This document shows, one piece after another, positions 1 through 5,928 of a DNA stretch of 6,066 nt (position 1 is its first letter; each line of letters opens with the position of its first letter). The notes below the pieces were generated by a model that saw only the letters and a program-made list of their open reading frames with translations, did no database searches and was not told the origin of the DNA. A program made the position numbers and the translations under genes. Source of the DNA: Elusimicrobiota bacterium (lineage in GTDB: Bacteria; Elusimicrobiota; Elusimicrobia; 2-02-FULL-39-32); the NCBI GenBank assembly GCA_023249835.1, contig JAHFBY010000130.1, positions 1-6,066 on the forward strand, given 5' to 3'.

Positions 1-13
1 TAAAACTATTATA

Positions 14-20
14 AGGGGGA
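14..20 (+). promoter_or_regulatory. Strong Shine-Dalgarno site of the DUF4404-like gene
   Basis: The purine run AGGGGGA ends 5 nt before the ATG at 26, which fixes that start. It is the only strong ribosome binding site in the window; most other genes here have none. Confidence 0.75.
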
Positions 21-25
21 CAAAA

Positions 26-358
26 ATGTTGTCAGGGACTATTCAGAAATTAGAAGCCGCAATTAAGAGTTTGCCGGTTTCTGACGCCAAGAAAAAAGAG
101 GGGTTGTTGGAACTGTTAGTAAAGTTAAAAAGTGAAGTAACCGAACTGTCCAAGACCAACGTTAACCAGGCTCTCAGCGTCGCGGGGTTTGCAGAGTTGG
201 CGGCTCACGAAGCAACTCGGACAGATCGTTCACCCAACCTTTTGTCCCTTGCTTTGGAGGGGCTCTCTTCCTCAGTCATAGATTTTGAGAAAAGCCACCC
301 GTCGCTCGTAGGCACTGTAAACGAAATTTGCAAGCTGTTGTCCAACATCGGCATATAG
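26..358 (+). CDS. DUF4404-like small helical protein (110 aa)
   Basis: A small, highly charged, probably all-helical cytoplasmic protein with no signal peptide or membrane segment. Residues 1-45 form a Lys/Glu-rich amphipathic stretch with coiled-coil character. The C-terminus, from FEKSHPSL (about residues 87-94) to the final LLSNIGI, closely resembles the end of the DUF4404 family, where a 'F-x-x-x-HP-x-L' segment precedes a helix ending in a Gly-Ile-type tail. At 110 aa it is slightly longer than I recall for the family (about 80-90 aa). The family has no known biochemical function. The start is supported by a strong Shine-Dalgarno site. The next gene follows after 7 bp, so the two are probably co-transcribed. 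The family call rests on memory of the C-terminal signature, not on a search. Confidence 0.6.
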   Translation: MLSGTIQKLEAAIKSLPVSDAKKKEGLLELLVKLKSEVTELSKTNVNQALSVAGFAELAAHEATRTDRSPNLLSLALEGLSSSVIDFEKSHPSLVGTVNEICKLLSNIGI

Positions 359-359
359 T
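354..359 (+). promoter_or_regulatory. Possible -10 box TATAGT before the 343-aa gene
   Basis: TATAGT matches the sigma-70 -10 consensus at 5 of 6 positions and ends 6 nt before the ATG at 366. It overlaps the stop codon of the preceding gene. No Shine-Dalgarno site is present, so a leaderless start is possible. No -35 box was recognised. This could be chance in AT-rich sequence; it is listed because sixA and the receiver gene show the same layout. Confidence 0.3.
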
Positions 360-365
360 TTTTTC

Positions 366-1397
366 ATGAAATATTATAAGCCCACGATATTAGAGAGGTA
401 CTTTGGACTGGAGTGGGTGGTCTTGCAAAATTCAGTGGAAAAGAACAGCTTTACCTTGCAGGGGCTCTTATCCGCGCCGCCGGATATGGATGAGCTGAAC
501 CTATTAGTGGAAGACCTTTCTGTAATTGAAGCGTTTAACCATAATGATGTTTATAAAATTTGTTGTAAACTGAAAATTAAAAACGAATTTTTAGATACGC
601 GAAGTAAACTTAGCGCCGGGGTTCGATTGCTAAATGCCGGCATTCAATCTTTAGCTTATCAGGCGACTGGGGCGCAGTCCCGCAAGAAAGTTGATTGGTC
701 TGTAGACTTAAAGATTGGTCACCATCTGAATGTAAACGTAAAAACGCTTAAGTCCGCAATTATTCGCGATCAAATAATTAATGCGATATTTGCCAATGTA
801 TCCAGGGACAAATCGTTTGGGTTAGAACCGGTGGTATGCGTATCGTTGGACGTTATAAAAGACGACAGCGATCTCTTGGGAGCGGGTTACGCGGAATTTT
901 TCTCTCAGGTAGACTATGGGTTGATAGCAGATAAGTATTGGAATAGCGCAGCGGATAGCTCTCAGCGCTATCCCAATGAAGTTTATTGTAAAACAGTGCG
1001 CGAGTATGGGGGCGAGTTTGTTTGGTGTTATACGTTTAAGGTTTACGCGGTAAAAAAAGGGCAGTCGCTTGCAGGGGTGCAAGAGGAACGCAAGCGAGGC
1101 GCTTGGTTAAACATTATCTTGCAATCAATGATTGAAGAAAACGTTTCTGCTATTGGCGCGGGCGGCAGTTTTATTTTAGCTTTGGATTGCACATATGCTG
1201 ACGACAGTTTTGAGCTTTTTAACGATTCTGGTCATATTTCTAATAAGGTCGGACACTTTTCATTTCCGCCCGGATTTGCGGGATTTTATTTGTTTGGCAA
1301 TAATCCTTTAAAAAAGAATACGACGTTCATATTGCCCAATCCGGGTTTTACCGGACCAGGGGCTGTCAGCGAATATTTAAAAAAATTAAAAGGTTGA
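366..1397 (+). CDS. Hypothetical protein, 343 aa, no recognised family
   Basis: I do not recognise this protein. It has no signal peptide and no convincing transmembrane helix, so it is probably cytoplasmic. Visible parts are a variable N-terminal region (1-105), a central alternating hydrophobic section starting at VDWSVDLKIG (109-118) and continuing through LNVNVKTL, a charged helix around EERKRGAWLNIILQSMIEEN (240-259), a glycine-rich turn plus beta strand GAGGSFILALDC (264-275), and a Pro/Gly-rich tail (300-335) ending in a basic YLKKLKG. The D...NVK spacing near 110-126 faintly recalls a nuclease core but lacks the second acidic residue, so I do not claim it. The gene lies 7 bp after the DUF4404-like gene and 9 bp before the Cys-rich gene, without a Shine-Dalgarno site. 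It ends with TGA, showing standard stop usage. That it is a real gene is well supported by length and placement. Confidence 0.8.
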   Translation: MKYYKPTILERYFGLEWVVLQNSVEKNSFTLQGLLSAPPDMDELNLLVEDLSVIEAFNHNDVYKICCKLKIKNEFLDTRSKLSAGVRLLNAGIQSLAYQATGAQSRKKVDWSVDLKIGHHLNVNVKTLKSAIIRDQIINAIFANVSRDKSFGLEPVVCVSLDVIKDDSDLLGAGYAEFFSQVDYGLIADKYWNSAADSSQRYPNEVYCKTVREYGGEFVWCYTFKVYAVKKGQSLAGVQEERKRGAWLNIILQSMIEENVSAIGAGGSFILALDCTYADDSFELFNDSGHISNKVGHFSFPPGFAGFYLFGNNPLKKNTTFILPNPGFTGPGAVSEYLKKLKG

Positions 1398-1406
1398 TTT
1401 AAGTTT

Positions 1407-1748
1407 ATGCGCACTCCCCTTGGCGTCCATTGTCCCCATTATTATGAGGACTTTCAGCGGGATCGAAATTTACAGGAGTGCAGGCTCATTAACCACCAAT
1501 ATGCTGGAGGGGCGTGGCAGGTTAAAGATTGTTTTAACTGTTCAGTGCCAAAAATATTGCAGGCTAACGGTAGCCTTTACCTGATTTTAGAAGCAAAGAT
1601 CAGCCGCGGAGGATTTCTTTGGTTCAAGCGAAAGGTGTGCGTGACCGCTTATTGCGCTAAACATAAATTAAAAATAGAAGACGCCTACATTGGGTGCACA
1701 AATTGCGCTAGTGAATTCCGAGAATCGCTGCAAATCCTTGACCTGTAA
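1407..1748 (+). CDS. Cysteine-rich small protein, probably metal-binding (113 aa)
   Basis: The protein has eight cysteines at 9, 25, 42, 45, 78, 83, 97 and 100. Two form CxxC pairs (42/45 and 97/100), and C83 is followed by A-K-H86. This suggests one or two structural zinc sites or, less likely, an Fe-S cluster. The opening HCPHYYEDF...QECRLI and the segment CSVPKILQANG are distinctive. I have a weak memory of similar short hypothetical proteins in Chloroflexi-type genomes, but no function is attached to them. There is no signal peptide. The ATG is 9 bp after the TGA of the 343-aa gene and has no Shine-Dalgarno site, so translation may depend on coupling. It is the last gene of the first cluster; the next 251 bp hold no protein gene. 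Confidence 0.75.
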   Translation: MRTPLGVHCPHYYEDFQRDRNLQECRLINHQYAGGAWQVKDCFNCSVPKILQANGSLYLILEAKISRGGFLWFKRKVCVTAYCAKHKLKIEDAYIGCTNCASEFRESLQILDL

Positions 1749-1774
1749 CTAAATCCATATATATTTTAAAGGTG

Positions 1775-1827
1775 TTTGGGCCCGCACTCTTTTCTTATAA
1801 CTATGAGGAATGAGTACAGGGCCCAAA
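1775..1827. repeat. Inverted repeat TTTGGGCCC / GGGCCCAAA with an extended hairpin
   Basis: A perfect 9-bp inverted repeat (1775-1783 with 1819-1827) encloses a second, imperfect stem. In that stem 1786-1789 pairs with 1812-1815, and 1791-1798 pairs with 1803-1810 including two G-T pairs, leaving a 4-nt loop. The outer stem is the old tRNA acceptor stem of the decayed tRNA copy. No T-run follows on either strand, so it does not look like a classical intrinsic terminator, though it could still slow or end transcription between the convergent units. Confidence 0.6.
1777..1824 (-). pseudogene. Decayed tRNA-Arg copy (tRNA pseudogene)
   Basis: Read on the - strand, this segment starts GGGCCCTGTACTCATTCC and ends GCGGGCCCA. 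It matches the neighbouring tRNA-Arg at the acceptor 5' strand, at the GTA-CTCA portion of the D arm, and over a 16-base stretch at the anticodon loop and 3' stem (TTATAAGAAAAGAGTG against TTCTAAGCAGAGGGTC, 11 of 16 identical). The 5' anticodon stem and the whole T arm are missing, so it cannot fold as a normal tRNA. The acceptor ends remain complementary and form a long hairpin. The alternative is a chance hairpin, but matches inside and on both sides of the tRNA make that less likely. Confidence 0.55.
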
Positions 1828-1854
1828 TTCTTAAGTATATCTTTTAGATGTGTT

Positions 1855-1928
1855 TGGGCCCGAGGCGATTCGAACGCCTGACCCTCTGCTTAGAAGGCAG
1901 ATGCTCTATCCAACTGAGCTACGGGCCC
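1855..1928 (-). tRNA. tRNA-Arg (anticodon TCT)
   Basis: A 74-nt cloverleaf with every stem perfectly paired: acceptor GGGCCCG/CGGGCCC, D stem GCTC/GAGC, anticodon stem TCTGC/GCAGA with loop CTTCTAA, T stem AGGCG/CGCCT with loop TTCGAAT, and discriminator A. The anticodon TCT lies at 1894-1892 and reads AGA (and AGG by wobble) arginine codons. The 3' CCA is not encoded (AAC follows the discriminator), so it must be added by tRNA nucleotidyltransferase. The gene points away from sixA and towards the Cys-rich gene. A possible promoter is the -10 box at 1986-1981, which would give a leader of about 45 nt. Confidence 0.97.
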
Positions 1929-1935
1929 TAAATTC

Positions 1936-1953
1936 TTAGGGTGCGTACCCTAA
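1936..1953. repeat. Perfect 7-bp inverted repeat between tRNA and sixA
   Basis: TTAGGGT and ACCCTAA flank the 4-nt loop GCGT. It lies 8 nt upstream of the tRNA 5' end, inside the predicted tRNA leader. Seen from sixA, it is centred about 55 bp upstream of the ATG. It could be a leader hairpin or a protein-binding operator acting on both genes; a 7-bp repeat can also arise by chance. Confidence 0.4.
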
Positions 1954-1980
1954 ATGCGTCCACTAAAAAATACACTAAAC

Positions 1981-1992
1981 ATTATATATAAT
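1981..1992. promoter_or_regulatory. Palindromic double -10 element ATTATATATAAT (possible divergent promoter)
   Basis: This 12-bp perfect palindrome contains TATAAT on the + strand (1987-1992) and TATAAT on the - strand (1986-1981). The + box ends 7 nt before the sixA ATG. The - box would start transcription near 1974, towards the tRNA. No clear -35 hexamer is visible on either side. The -10 matches are perfect, but promoter activity is inferred. Confidence 0.5.
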
Positions 1993-1999
1993 TTAGATT

Positions 2000-2479
2000 A
2001 TGATTCTTTATTTAGTTCGGCATGGGGAAGCGCTTAGCGAATTATTAGATTTTAAACGTCCATTAACGGAGAACGGACGCCGGCAAGTGAACGAGTTAGC
2101 CCAACTGCTTAAAAAAAAGAAAGTTCGAATAGATAAAGTTTGCCATAGTTCACTGCTGCGGGCCCAGGAGACCGCTCAACTACTAAAAGAATCGCTTGGT
2201 TTAGTAAATGAAGTTGAAAGAATTGATGGTTTGCTGCCTAACGATACGGACAACTATATCGGCAAGACCATTTCAGAGTTTGAGCGGTCTCATCCTTTAG
2301 GGGCGCTTATGTTGGTTGGACATTTGCCGTTTTTGCCAAAATTGGCGCAAAAACTTTTAAATTCGGATCAAAAGCAGCAAAGTTTGGATCTGGATGTTGC
2401 CGGGCTGCTTTGTTTGAACTATGCGCACGAACGCGGTTGGTTTTTGGAGTGGAAATCGAGCCCTAGGGATTTATTGTAA
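2000..2479 (+). CDS. sixA: SixA-like phosphohistidine phosphatase (histidine phosphatase superfamily)
   Basis: SixA proteins remove phosphate from phosphohistidine, classically on the HPt domain of ArcB or on NPr of the nitrogen phosphotransferase system. The 159-aa length is typical of SixA, the minimal histidine phosphatase. Visible catalytic features are the R7-H8-G9 motif (LVRHGEA), the second arginine R54 in SSLLRAQETA, the L79-P80-N-D segment typical of SixA, and the second catalytic histidine H108 in VGHLPFL. There is no signal peptide, so it is cytoplasmic. No Shine-Dalgarno site precedes the ATG; TATAAT ends 7 nt upstream, suggesting a leaderless mRNA. The neighbouring receiver gene starts 20 bp after the stop (or 5 bp with the longer start), so the pair could act in one phosphorelay. 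The family call is strong; the substrate is unknown. Confidence 0.88.
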   Translation: MILYLVRHGEALSELLDFKRPLTENGRRQVNELAQLLKKKKVRIDKVCHSSLLRAQETAQLLKESLGLVNEVERIDGLLPNDTDNYIGKTISEFERSHPLGALMLVGHLPFLPKLAQKLLNSDQKQQSLDLDVAGLLCLNYAHERGWFLEWKSSPRDLL

Positions 2480-2487
2480 TAAAAATG

Positions 2488-2493
2488 TATAAT
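2488..2493 (+). promoter_or_regulatory. Possible -10 box TATAAT before the receiver gene
   Basis: A perfect TATAAT ends 6 nt before the ATG at 2500 and would start transcription at or very near that codon. If used, it rules out the longer reading from ATG 2485, because the box lies in codons 2-3 of that version. No -35 hexamer is seen. The gene may also be transcribed from the sixA promoter. Confidence 0.4.
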
Positions 2494-2499
2494 ACTTTG

Positions 2500-2877
2500 A
2501 TGGATGAAAATCATAACAAAATCGTAATCGTGGATGACGATCCTGATATGTACCGCTTGGTGCAGATGAAATTGGAAGAGTCCGGCTATCAAGTGCAGGT
2601 TGCAAACGATGGAATTTCAGGGTTAGCGCTTGTCCAAAAAGAAAAACCTTCCATGGCCATTTTAGACGTAATGATGCCGGGCATGAACGGTTATATGATT
2701 TGCCGGAAATTAAAAGACGATCCGGACTGTAAAAATATTCCAGTGCTATTGTTAACCGGACGGTCTACCGAGTCCGACCAATTTTGGGGCATTGAAGCCG
2801 GCGCAGACGGATACATTACTAAACCATTCAACGTTGATGAAGTCTTAGCCAAAGTTGAAGAACTCATACAGAAGTAA
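2500..2877 (+). CDS. Stand-alone response regulator receiver (CheY-like)
   Basis: A single receiver domain fills the protein (125 aa from this start). It shows the acidic pair in IVIVDDDPD, the phospho-acceptor Asp in ILDVMMPGMNG (residue 56), the conserved Thr in LLLTG (86), the aromatic switch Tyr in DGY (105) and the conserved Lys in TKPF (108). No DNA-binding or enzymatic output domain is present, so it should act by protein-protein contact after phosphorylation. ATG 2485 in the same frame would add five residues. I prefer 2500 because a TATAAT overlaps the longer start and neither has a Shine-Dalgarno site. It sits between a phosphohistidine phosphatase and a polysaccharide hydrolase. 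Its 3' end overlaps the hydrolase gene by 23 bp, so their translation is probably coupled. No histidine kinase gene is in the window. Confidence 0.93.
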   Translation: MDENHNKIVIVDDDPDMYRLVQMKLEESGYQVQVANDGISGLALVQKEKPSMAILDVMMPGMNGYMICRKLKDDPDCKNIPVLLLTGRSTESDQFWGIEAGADGYITKPFNVDEVLAKVEELIQK

Positions 2878-3733
2878 AGCTAATTTTTTTCTGGTCCCAT
2901 CCCTATCCTTAGTCTTCCTATGTCTATTTGCGTTCCAGTCTTGTAAACGTGCTAGTCTTGACCAGGTGGAGCGATGGTTTATATTGCTGGATTATAACCC
3001 GCGCATGGAACTAACTTCCGAAGATCTGGCTTCCTATAACATGGCGATTTTAGACCCTGATCAACATCCGCCAATGGAGCTCCTTAACCAAATTCACTAC
3101 CTCATAGCTTATATCAGCATTGGCGAAGCGGAAAACTACCGGTCGTACTGGGAAAAAATCAAGGACCGGCCCTGGGTGTTGGAGGAAAATCCCAACTGGA
3201 AAGGCAATTATTTGGTGGATATCCGCAACCCGGAATGGCAGTCAATTTTACTTAAAGAGCTTATACCGCAAGCCATAAATGCCGGATTTAAAGGTATTAT
3301 GCTTGACACTGTGGACACGGCCATTGAACTGGAGAGCCGCGACCCTCAACGTTACGCCAATACGAAAAATGCCATGGTCCAATTCATTGCCAAAATTCAT
3401 AAACGGTTTCCCCATTTGTATTTATTGCCTAACAACGGTTATAGCCTCCTGCCGGAAATAGCGCCGTATATTTCGGGCGTGATCGCGGAAGATATCTTTT
3501 GGATGCCGGATTTTGAAAATAACACATATGTTCCCGTGCCGGAAGAGGACCGACGTCAAAAAATAATTTCATTAAATAAGGTAATGGAATCTCATCAGCT
3601 TCCAATATTCAGCATCGATTATGTAAGCCAAAAGGATCCGGACATGATTCGCCAAACCTTAGAAAAAGCCAGGAAGTTGGGGTTTGTTCCCTATGTGGCG
3701 GAAAAAAATCTTTCTCGTCTTTACCAGAATTAG
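2855..3733 (+). CDS. GH114 / PelA-hydrolase-like lipoprotein (TM1410-type glycosidase)
   Basis: This looks like an endo-alpha-1,4-polygalactosaminidase-type TIM barrel (GH114, TM1410-like), the fold of the PelA hydrolase domain that cuts Pel polysaccharide. Barrel signatures in order are HYLIAYISIGEAE (81-93), YLVDIRNPEW (119-128), GFKGIMLDTVD (144-154), LLPNNGYSLLPE (190-201), GVIAEDIFW (208-216) and FSIDYV (252-257). D151 and E211 are the likely catalytic acids by position. The N-terminus has Lys/Arg residues, a hydrophobic stretch (11-27) and then QSC with Cys30. This suggests a lipoprotein signal peptide, though Phe at -3 is not ideal for a lipobox. TTG 2855 is the only possible start upstream of the signal sequence, because an in-frame TAG lies at 2846. 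It overlaps the receiver gene by 23 bp and has no clear ribosome site. Family confidence is good; substrate is inferred from context. Confidence 0.82.
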   Translation: MKNSYRSKANFFLVPSLSLVFLCLFAFQSCKRASLDQVERWFILLDYNPRMELTSEDLASYNMAILDPDQHPPMELLNQIHYLIAYISIGEAENYRSYWEKIKDRPWVLEENPNWKGNYLVDIRNPEWQSILLKELIPQAINAGFKGIMLDTVDTAIELESRDPQRYANTKNAMVQFIAKIHKRFPHLYLLPNNGYSLLPEIAPYISGVIAEDIFWMPDFENNTYVPVPEEDRRQKIISLNKVMESHQLPIFSIDYVSQKDPDMIRQTLEKARKLGFVPYVAEKNLSRLYQN

Positions 3734-3736
3734 GTG
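3732..3736 (+). promoter_or_regulatory. Shine-Dalgarno-like AGGTG overlapping the hydrolase stop codon
   Basis: AGGTG begins within the TAG stop of the hydrolase gene and ends 4 nt before ATG 3741. It supports 3741 over the upstream in-frame ATG at 3684 and suggests coupled translation of the two Pel-type enzymes. Confidence 0.45.
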
Positions 3737-3740
3737 TTAC

Positions 3741-5924
3741 ATGCGATTGACCAACATTGGGTCATATATACTTATAGGTTCAATCGTCCTTTGGTTAAAC
3801 CCGCCATCTTATTCTGATGAGCTCAAACGGACCATATTAGGATTATACGATTCAACTGAAGAGTACAATCAAACTCAAGATAGAAATTGGGTACACCGAT
3901 TCGCGCAAATGCCGTTGAACTATTTAGGTATGAAGGTAAGGCTTCATGATATAGCAGAAGGTCTGCCCGATGATAAAGATATGGCGGACGTTTACGGCGT
4001 ATTGAGCTGGTTTGCAGACAGCGATATGTCGGACTCCAACGCTTATTTGAGTTGGGCCATTCGAATGATCAAGTCCGGTAAAAAATTTGTTGTCTTAGGC
4101 AATTTGGGCGCGTTAAATGATCGCGGAACCGGAAAAGGTTCTAACCCTGACCTAATTGATCAGTTTTTTGACGCTCTAGGAATGGAAAACCTGGGCAATT
4201 GGACGGACGACCCGTATGTTTTGGAAGTTACATATAAAGATTCCAAAATGGTGGAGTTTGAACGCAACTTGGCAGGGGACGTGGATTACTATGAAAACTT
4301 AAAACCTTCGAGTCCGCGCGCTAAAGTCTACTTGGAAATCAACCGTAAAGATATTGAAAATGGAGCCTCTGCCTTGGTGTTGACCACTCCGTCCGGGGGA
4401 GCCGCTTTCGGCAGTTACGCGATATATTTTAACTATTTAAACGAAATGGGGAGGTGGCGTATTGATCCGTTCGCATTTTTTAATGAAGCGTTTGCTTTGG
4501 AGTCGCGGCCGAGAATGGACGTTACCACTTTAATGGGGCGCAGGATATTTTACTCCCATATCGACGGCGACGGGTTTAGGAACTTGTCTCAACTGGACGC
4601 TAAAAAATACGCCGGAGAAACAATTTATGAAGAAATATTAAAAAAATATTCTTTGCCCGTCACGGTTTCTTTTATAACTTCCGAAGTGGACTTGCGCTAC
4701 TTCGGATCCAATCGCCTGCTGGACATCGCGCGCAAAATTTTAACCCTGCCCAACGTAGAGGTTGGGATTCATACTTTTTCGCATCCGTTGCAATGGCGCA
4801 AAAAGTTAACCGCTTTTGTGATTAAAGGGTATTCAAAAAAAACGAGCGATTGGAACAGCGACGAAGAAAAGCTTGATACGCTTTACCCTAATGCCGCTGT
4901 CATAACTGTGGATGAGAAGAAATATCTTGAAGAAGAAATCACTAACGCGGTGCATTACCTAAATAAAAACATTGCTCCGAAAGATAAACAAGTTAAACTT
5001 TTTCAGTGGTCGGGCAACTGCAAGCCGCAAGAGCTCGCGATAAAAAAGGTGGACGAGTTAGGTTTAATGAATTTAAATGGCGGAGATTCCAGGTTTGACC
5101 GCGCGTTCCCAAGCTATACTTTTGTTGCGCCGCTAAGCCGGCAGTTGGGCAATAGGATTCAAGTTTATTCCTCTAACGCTAATGAAAACATTTATACCGA
5201 TGGTTGGAGCAGCAATTATCATGGCTTCCTCAACGTGATTGAAACGTTCGAGCAAACGGAAATCCCAACTTTAATTAATCAAGTCCCGCGGCGGGTTTCA
5301 GCCATAAACATTTACTATCATTTTTATTCCGGTGAAAATAGTTTATCGATAAACTCTTTAAAAAAGGCATACGATTACGTTTTGAGCCGGGAAGTTATTG
5401 CGGTTTACGCATCGCAATATGCCAACTGTGTGCAGGGTTTTTATTCCGCCAAGTTTGAACAACTTCCAGACGGCGGATGGCTGGTTAAAGGCTACGGAGA
5501 GGATCGAACTTTACGGTTTGACAATACGACGCTCTGGCCGGACCTGGCTAAATCTAGAGGCGTGATGGGCTACCGTAGGTGGGCGAATTATCTTTACGTT
5601 TTTTTGAAAGATCAGGATTCTGCCACGGTATATTTGGCGGAAAAGAAAAATGGAACCATTCCCTACTTGGAGGACTCGGCTAATTTAATACAAAACTGGA
5701 AAGCTACCCGCGACAACGTCAGTTTCTTTTGTCAGGGGTTTGGGCAGGGAACGGTTCAGATCAATAATCTGGAGCCTCGATCCGCTTATCAAATATCCGT
5801 ATTGGATAAAAATAGGGTTGACTCGCAAAGCGCTAGGCAAATACACTCTGATTCCCAAGGCGAGTTAAAACTGGACTTTCCGCTAACGGGGGGGAAAGAG
5901 GTTCGGTTAGCAAGGGCGCATTAG
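3741..5924 (+). CDS. PelA-like polysaccharide deacetylase without hydrolase domain
   Basis: From ATG 3741 the protein is 727 aa. It begins with a signal peptide (MRLTN, hydrophobic core IGSYILIGSIVLWL, likely cleavage after NPPSYS), so it is exported. An upstream in-frame ATG at 3684 would add 19 residues ahead of this signal and overlap the hydrolase gene, so I reject it. Residues about 30-250 resemble the Rossmann-like middle domain of PelA, for example VYGVLSWFAD and KKFVVLGNLG. The deacetylase core follows: FYSHIDGDGF with D275 and D277, then VGIHTFSHP with H344 and H348. Together these give the Asp-His-His metal site of PelA-type deacetylases. QWSGNCKP (422-429) and NIYYHFYSGE (523-532) are further core motifs. 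A beta-rich C-terminal region (about 570-727) may bind carbohydrate or partners. In Pel synthesis this activity partly deacetylates GalNAc units in the periplasm. Unlike Pseudomonas PelA, it lacks the GH114 domain, which the preceding gene supplies. Confidence 0.85.
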   Translation: MRLTNIGSYILIGSIVLWLNPPSYSDELKRTILGLYDSTEEYNQTQDRNWVHRFAQMPLNYLGMKVRLHDIAEGLPDDKDMADVYGVLSWFADSDMSDSNAYLSWAIRMIKSGKKFVVLGNLGALNDRGTGKGSNPDLIDQFFDALGMENLGNWTDDPYVLEVTYKDSKMVEFERNLAGDVDYYENLKPSSPRAKVYLEINRKDIENGASALVLTTPSGGAAFGSYAIYFNYLNEMGRWRIDPFAFFNEAFALESRPRMDVTTLMGRRIFYSHIDGDGFRNLSQLDAKKYAGETIYEEILKKYSLPVTVSFITSEVDLRYFGSNRLLDIARKILTLPNVEVGIHTFSHPLQWRKKLTAFVIKGYSKKTSDWNSDEEKLDTLYPNAAVITVDEKKYLEEEITNAVHYLNKNIAPKDKQVKLFQWSGNCKPQELAIKKVDELGLMNLNGGDSRFDRAFPSYTFVAPLSRQLGNRIQVYSSNANENIYTDGWSSNYHGFLNVIETFEQTEIPTLINQVPRRVSAINIYYHFYSGENSLSINSLKKAYDYVLSREVIAVYASQYANCVQGFYSAKFEQLPDGGWLVKGYGEDRTLRFDNTTLWPDLAKSRGVMGYRRWANYLYVFLKDQDSATVYLAEKKNGTIPYLEDSANLIQNWKATRDNVSFFCQGFGQGTVQINNLEPRSAYQISVLDKNRVDSQSARQIHSDSQGELKLDFPLTGGKEVRLARAH

Positions 5925-5928
5925 TTTA

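Larger units (their letters stand above)
1756..1938 (-). repeat. Imperfect tandem duplication containing tRNA-Arg and its decayed copy
   Basis: Two adjacent units are read on the - strand. The intact unit spans about 1938 down to 1835 and the decayed unit about 1834 down to 1756. Both begin with AAGAATTT(A)GGGCCC and both contain CGGGCCCAAACAC at the tRNA 3' end. The 3' flanks also match: counted from the AAACAC shared by both, 17 of 22 bases are identical. Matching on both flanks as well as the tRNA ends supports a tandem duplication of a unit of about 100 bp, followed by deletions and substitutions in the distal copy. Confidence 0.6.

Noticed and set aside
474..743. PD-(D/E)XK-type nuclease core in the 343-aa protein
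   Set aside because: Only a loose D...NVK arrangement near residues 110-126 is visible; the acidic residue expected before the Lys is Asn and no supporting motif was found.
822..1082. 86-aa open frame on the - strand
   Set aside because: It lies wholly inside the 343-aa + strand gene, has no ribosome site, and its composition looks like an antisense shadow.
1775..1827. Intrinsic transcription terminator
   Set aside because: The stem is strong but no T-run follows on either strand (AAATTCTTAAG on +, ACACCTTTAAAA on -), and the sequence is better explained as a decayed tRNA copy.
1851..1862. Integrative-element attachment site at the tRNA 3' end
   Set aside because: TGTTTGGGCCCG recurs at 1773-1784, but the match extends over both flanks and internal tRNA parts, and no integrase or mobile gene is present. 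Tandem duplication explains it better.
3279..3461. 60-aa open frame on the + strand
   Set aside because: It is a shadow in another frame of the GH114-like gene, whose reading frame contains clear barrel motifs across this stretch.
3684..3740. Upstream ATG extending the deacetylase by 19 residues
   Set aside because: It overlaps the hydrolase gene by 50 bp and adds a basic segment ahead of a good signal peptide. ATG 3741 has an AGGTG site close by and begins right before the hydrophobic core.
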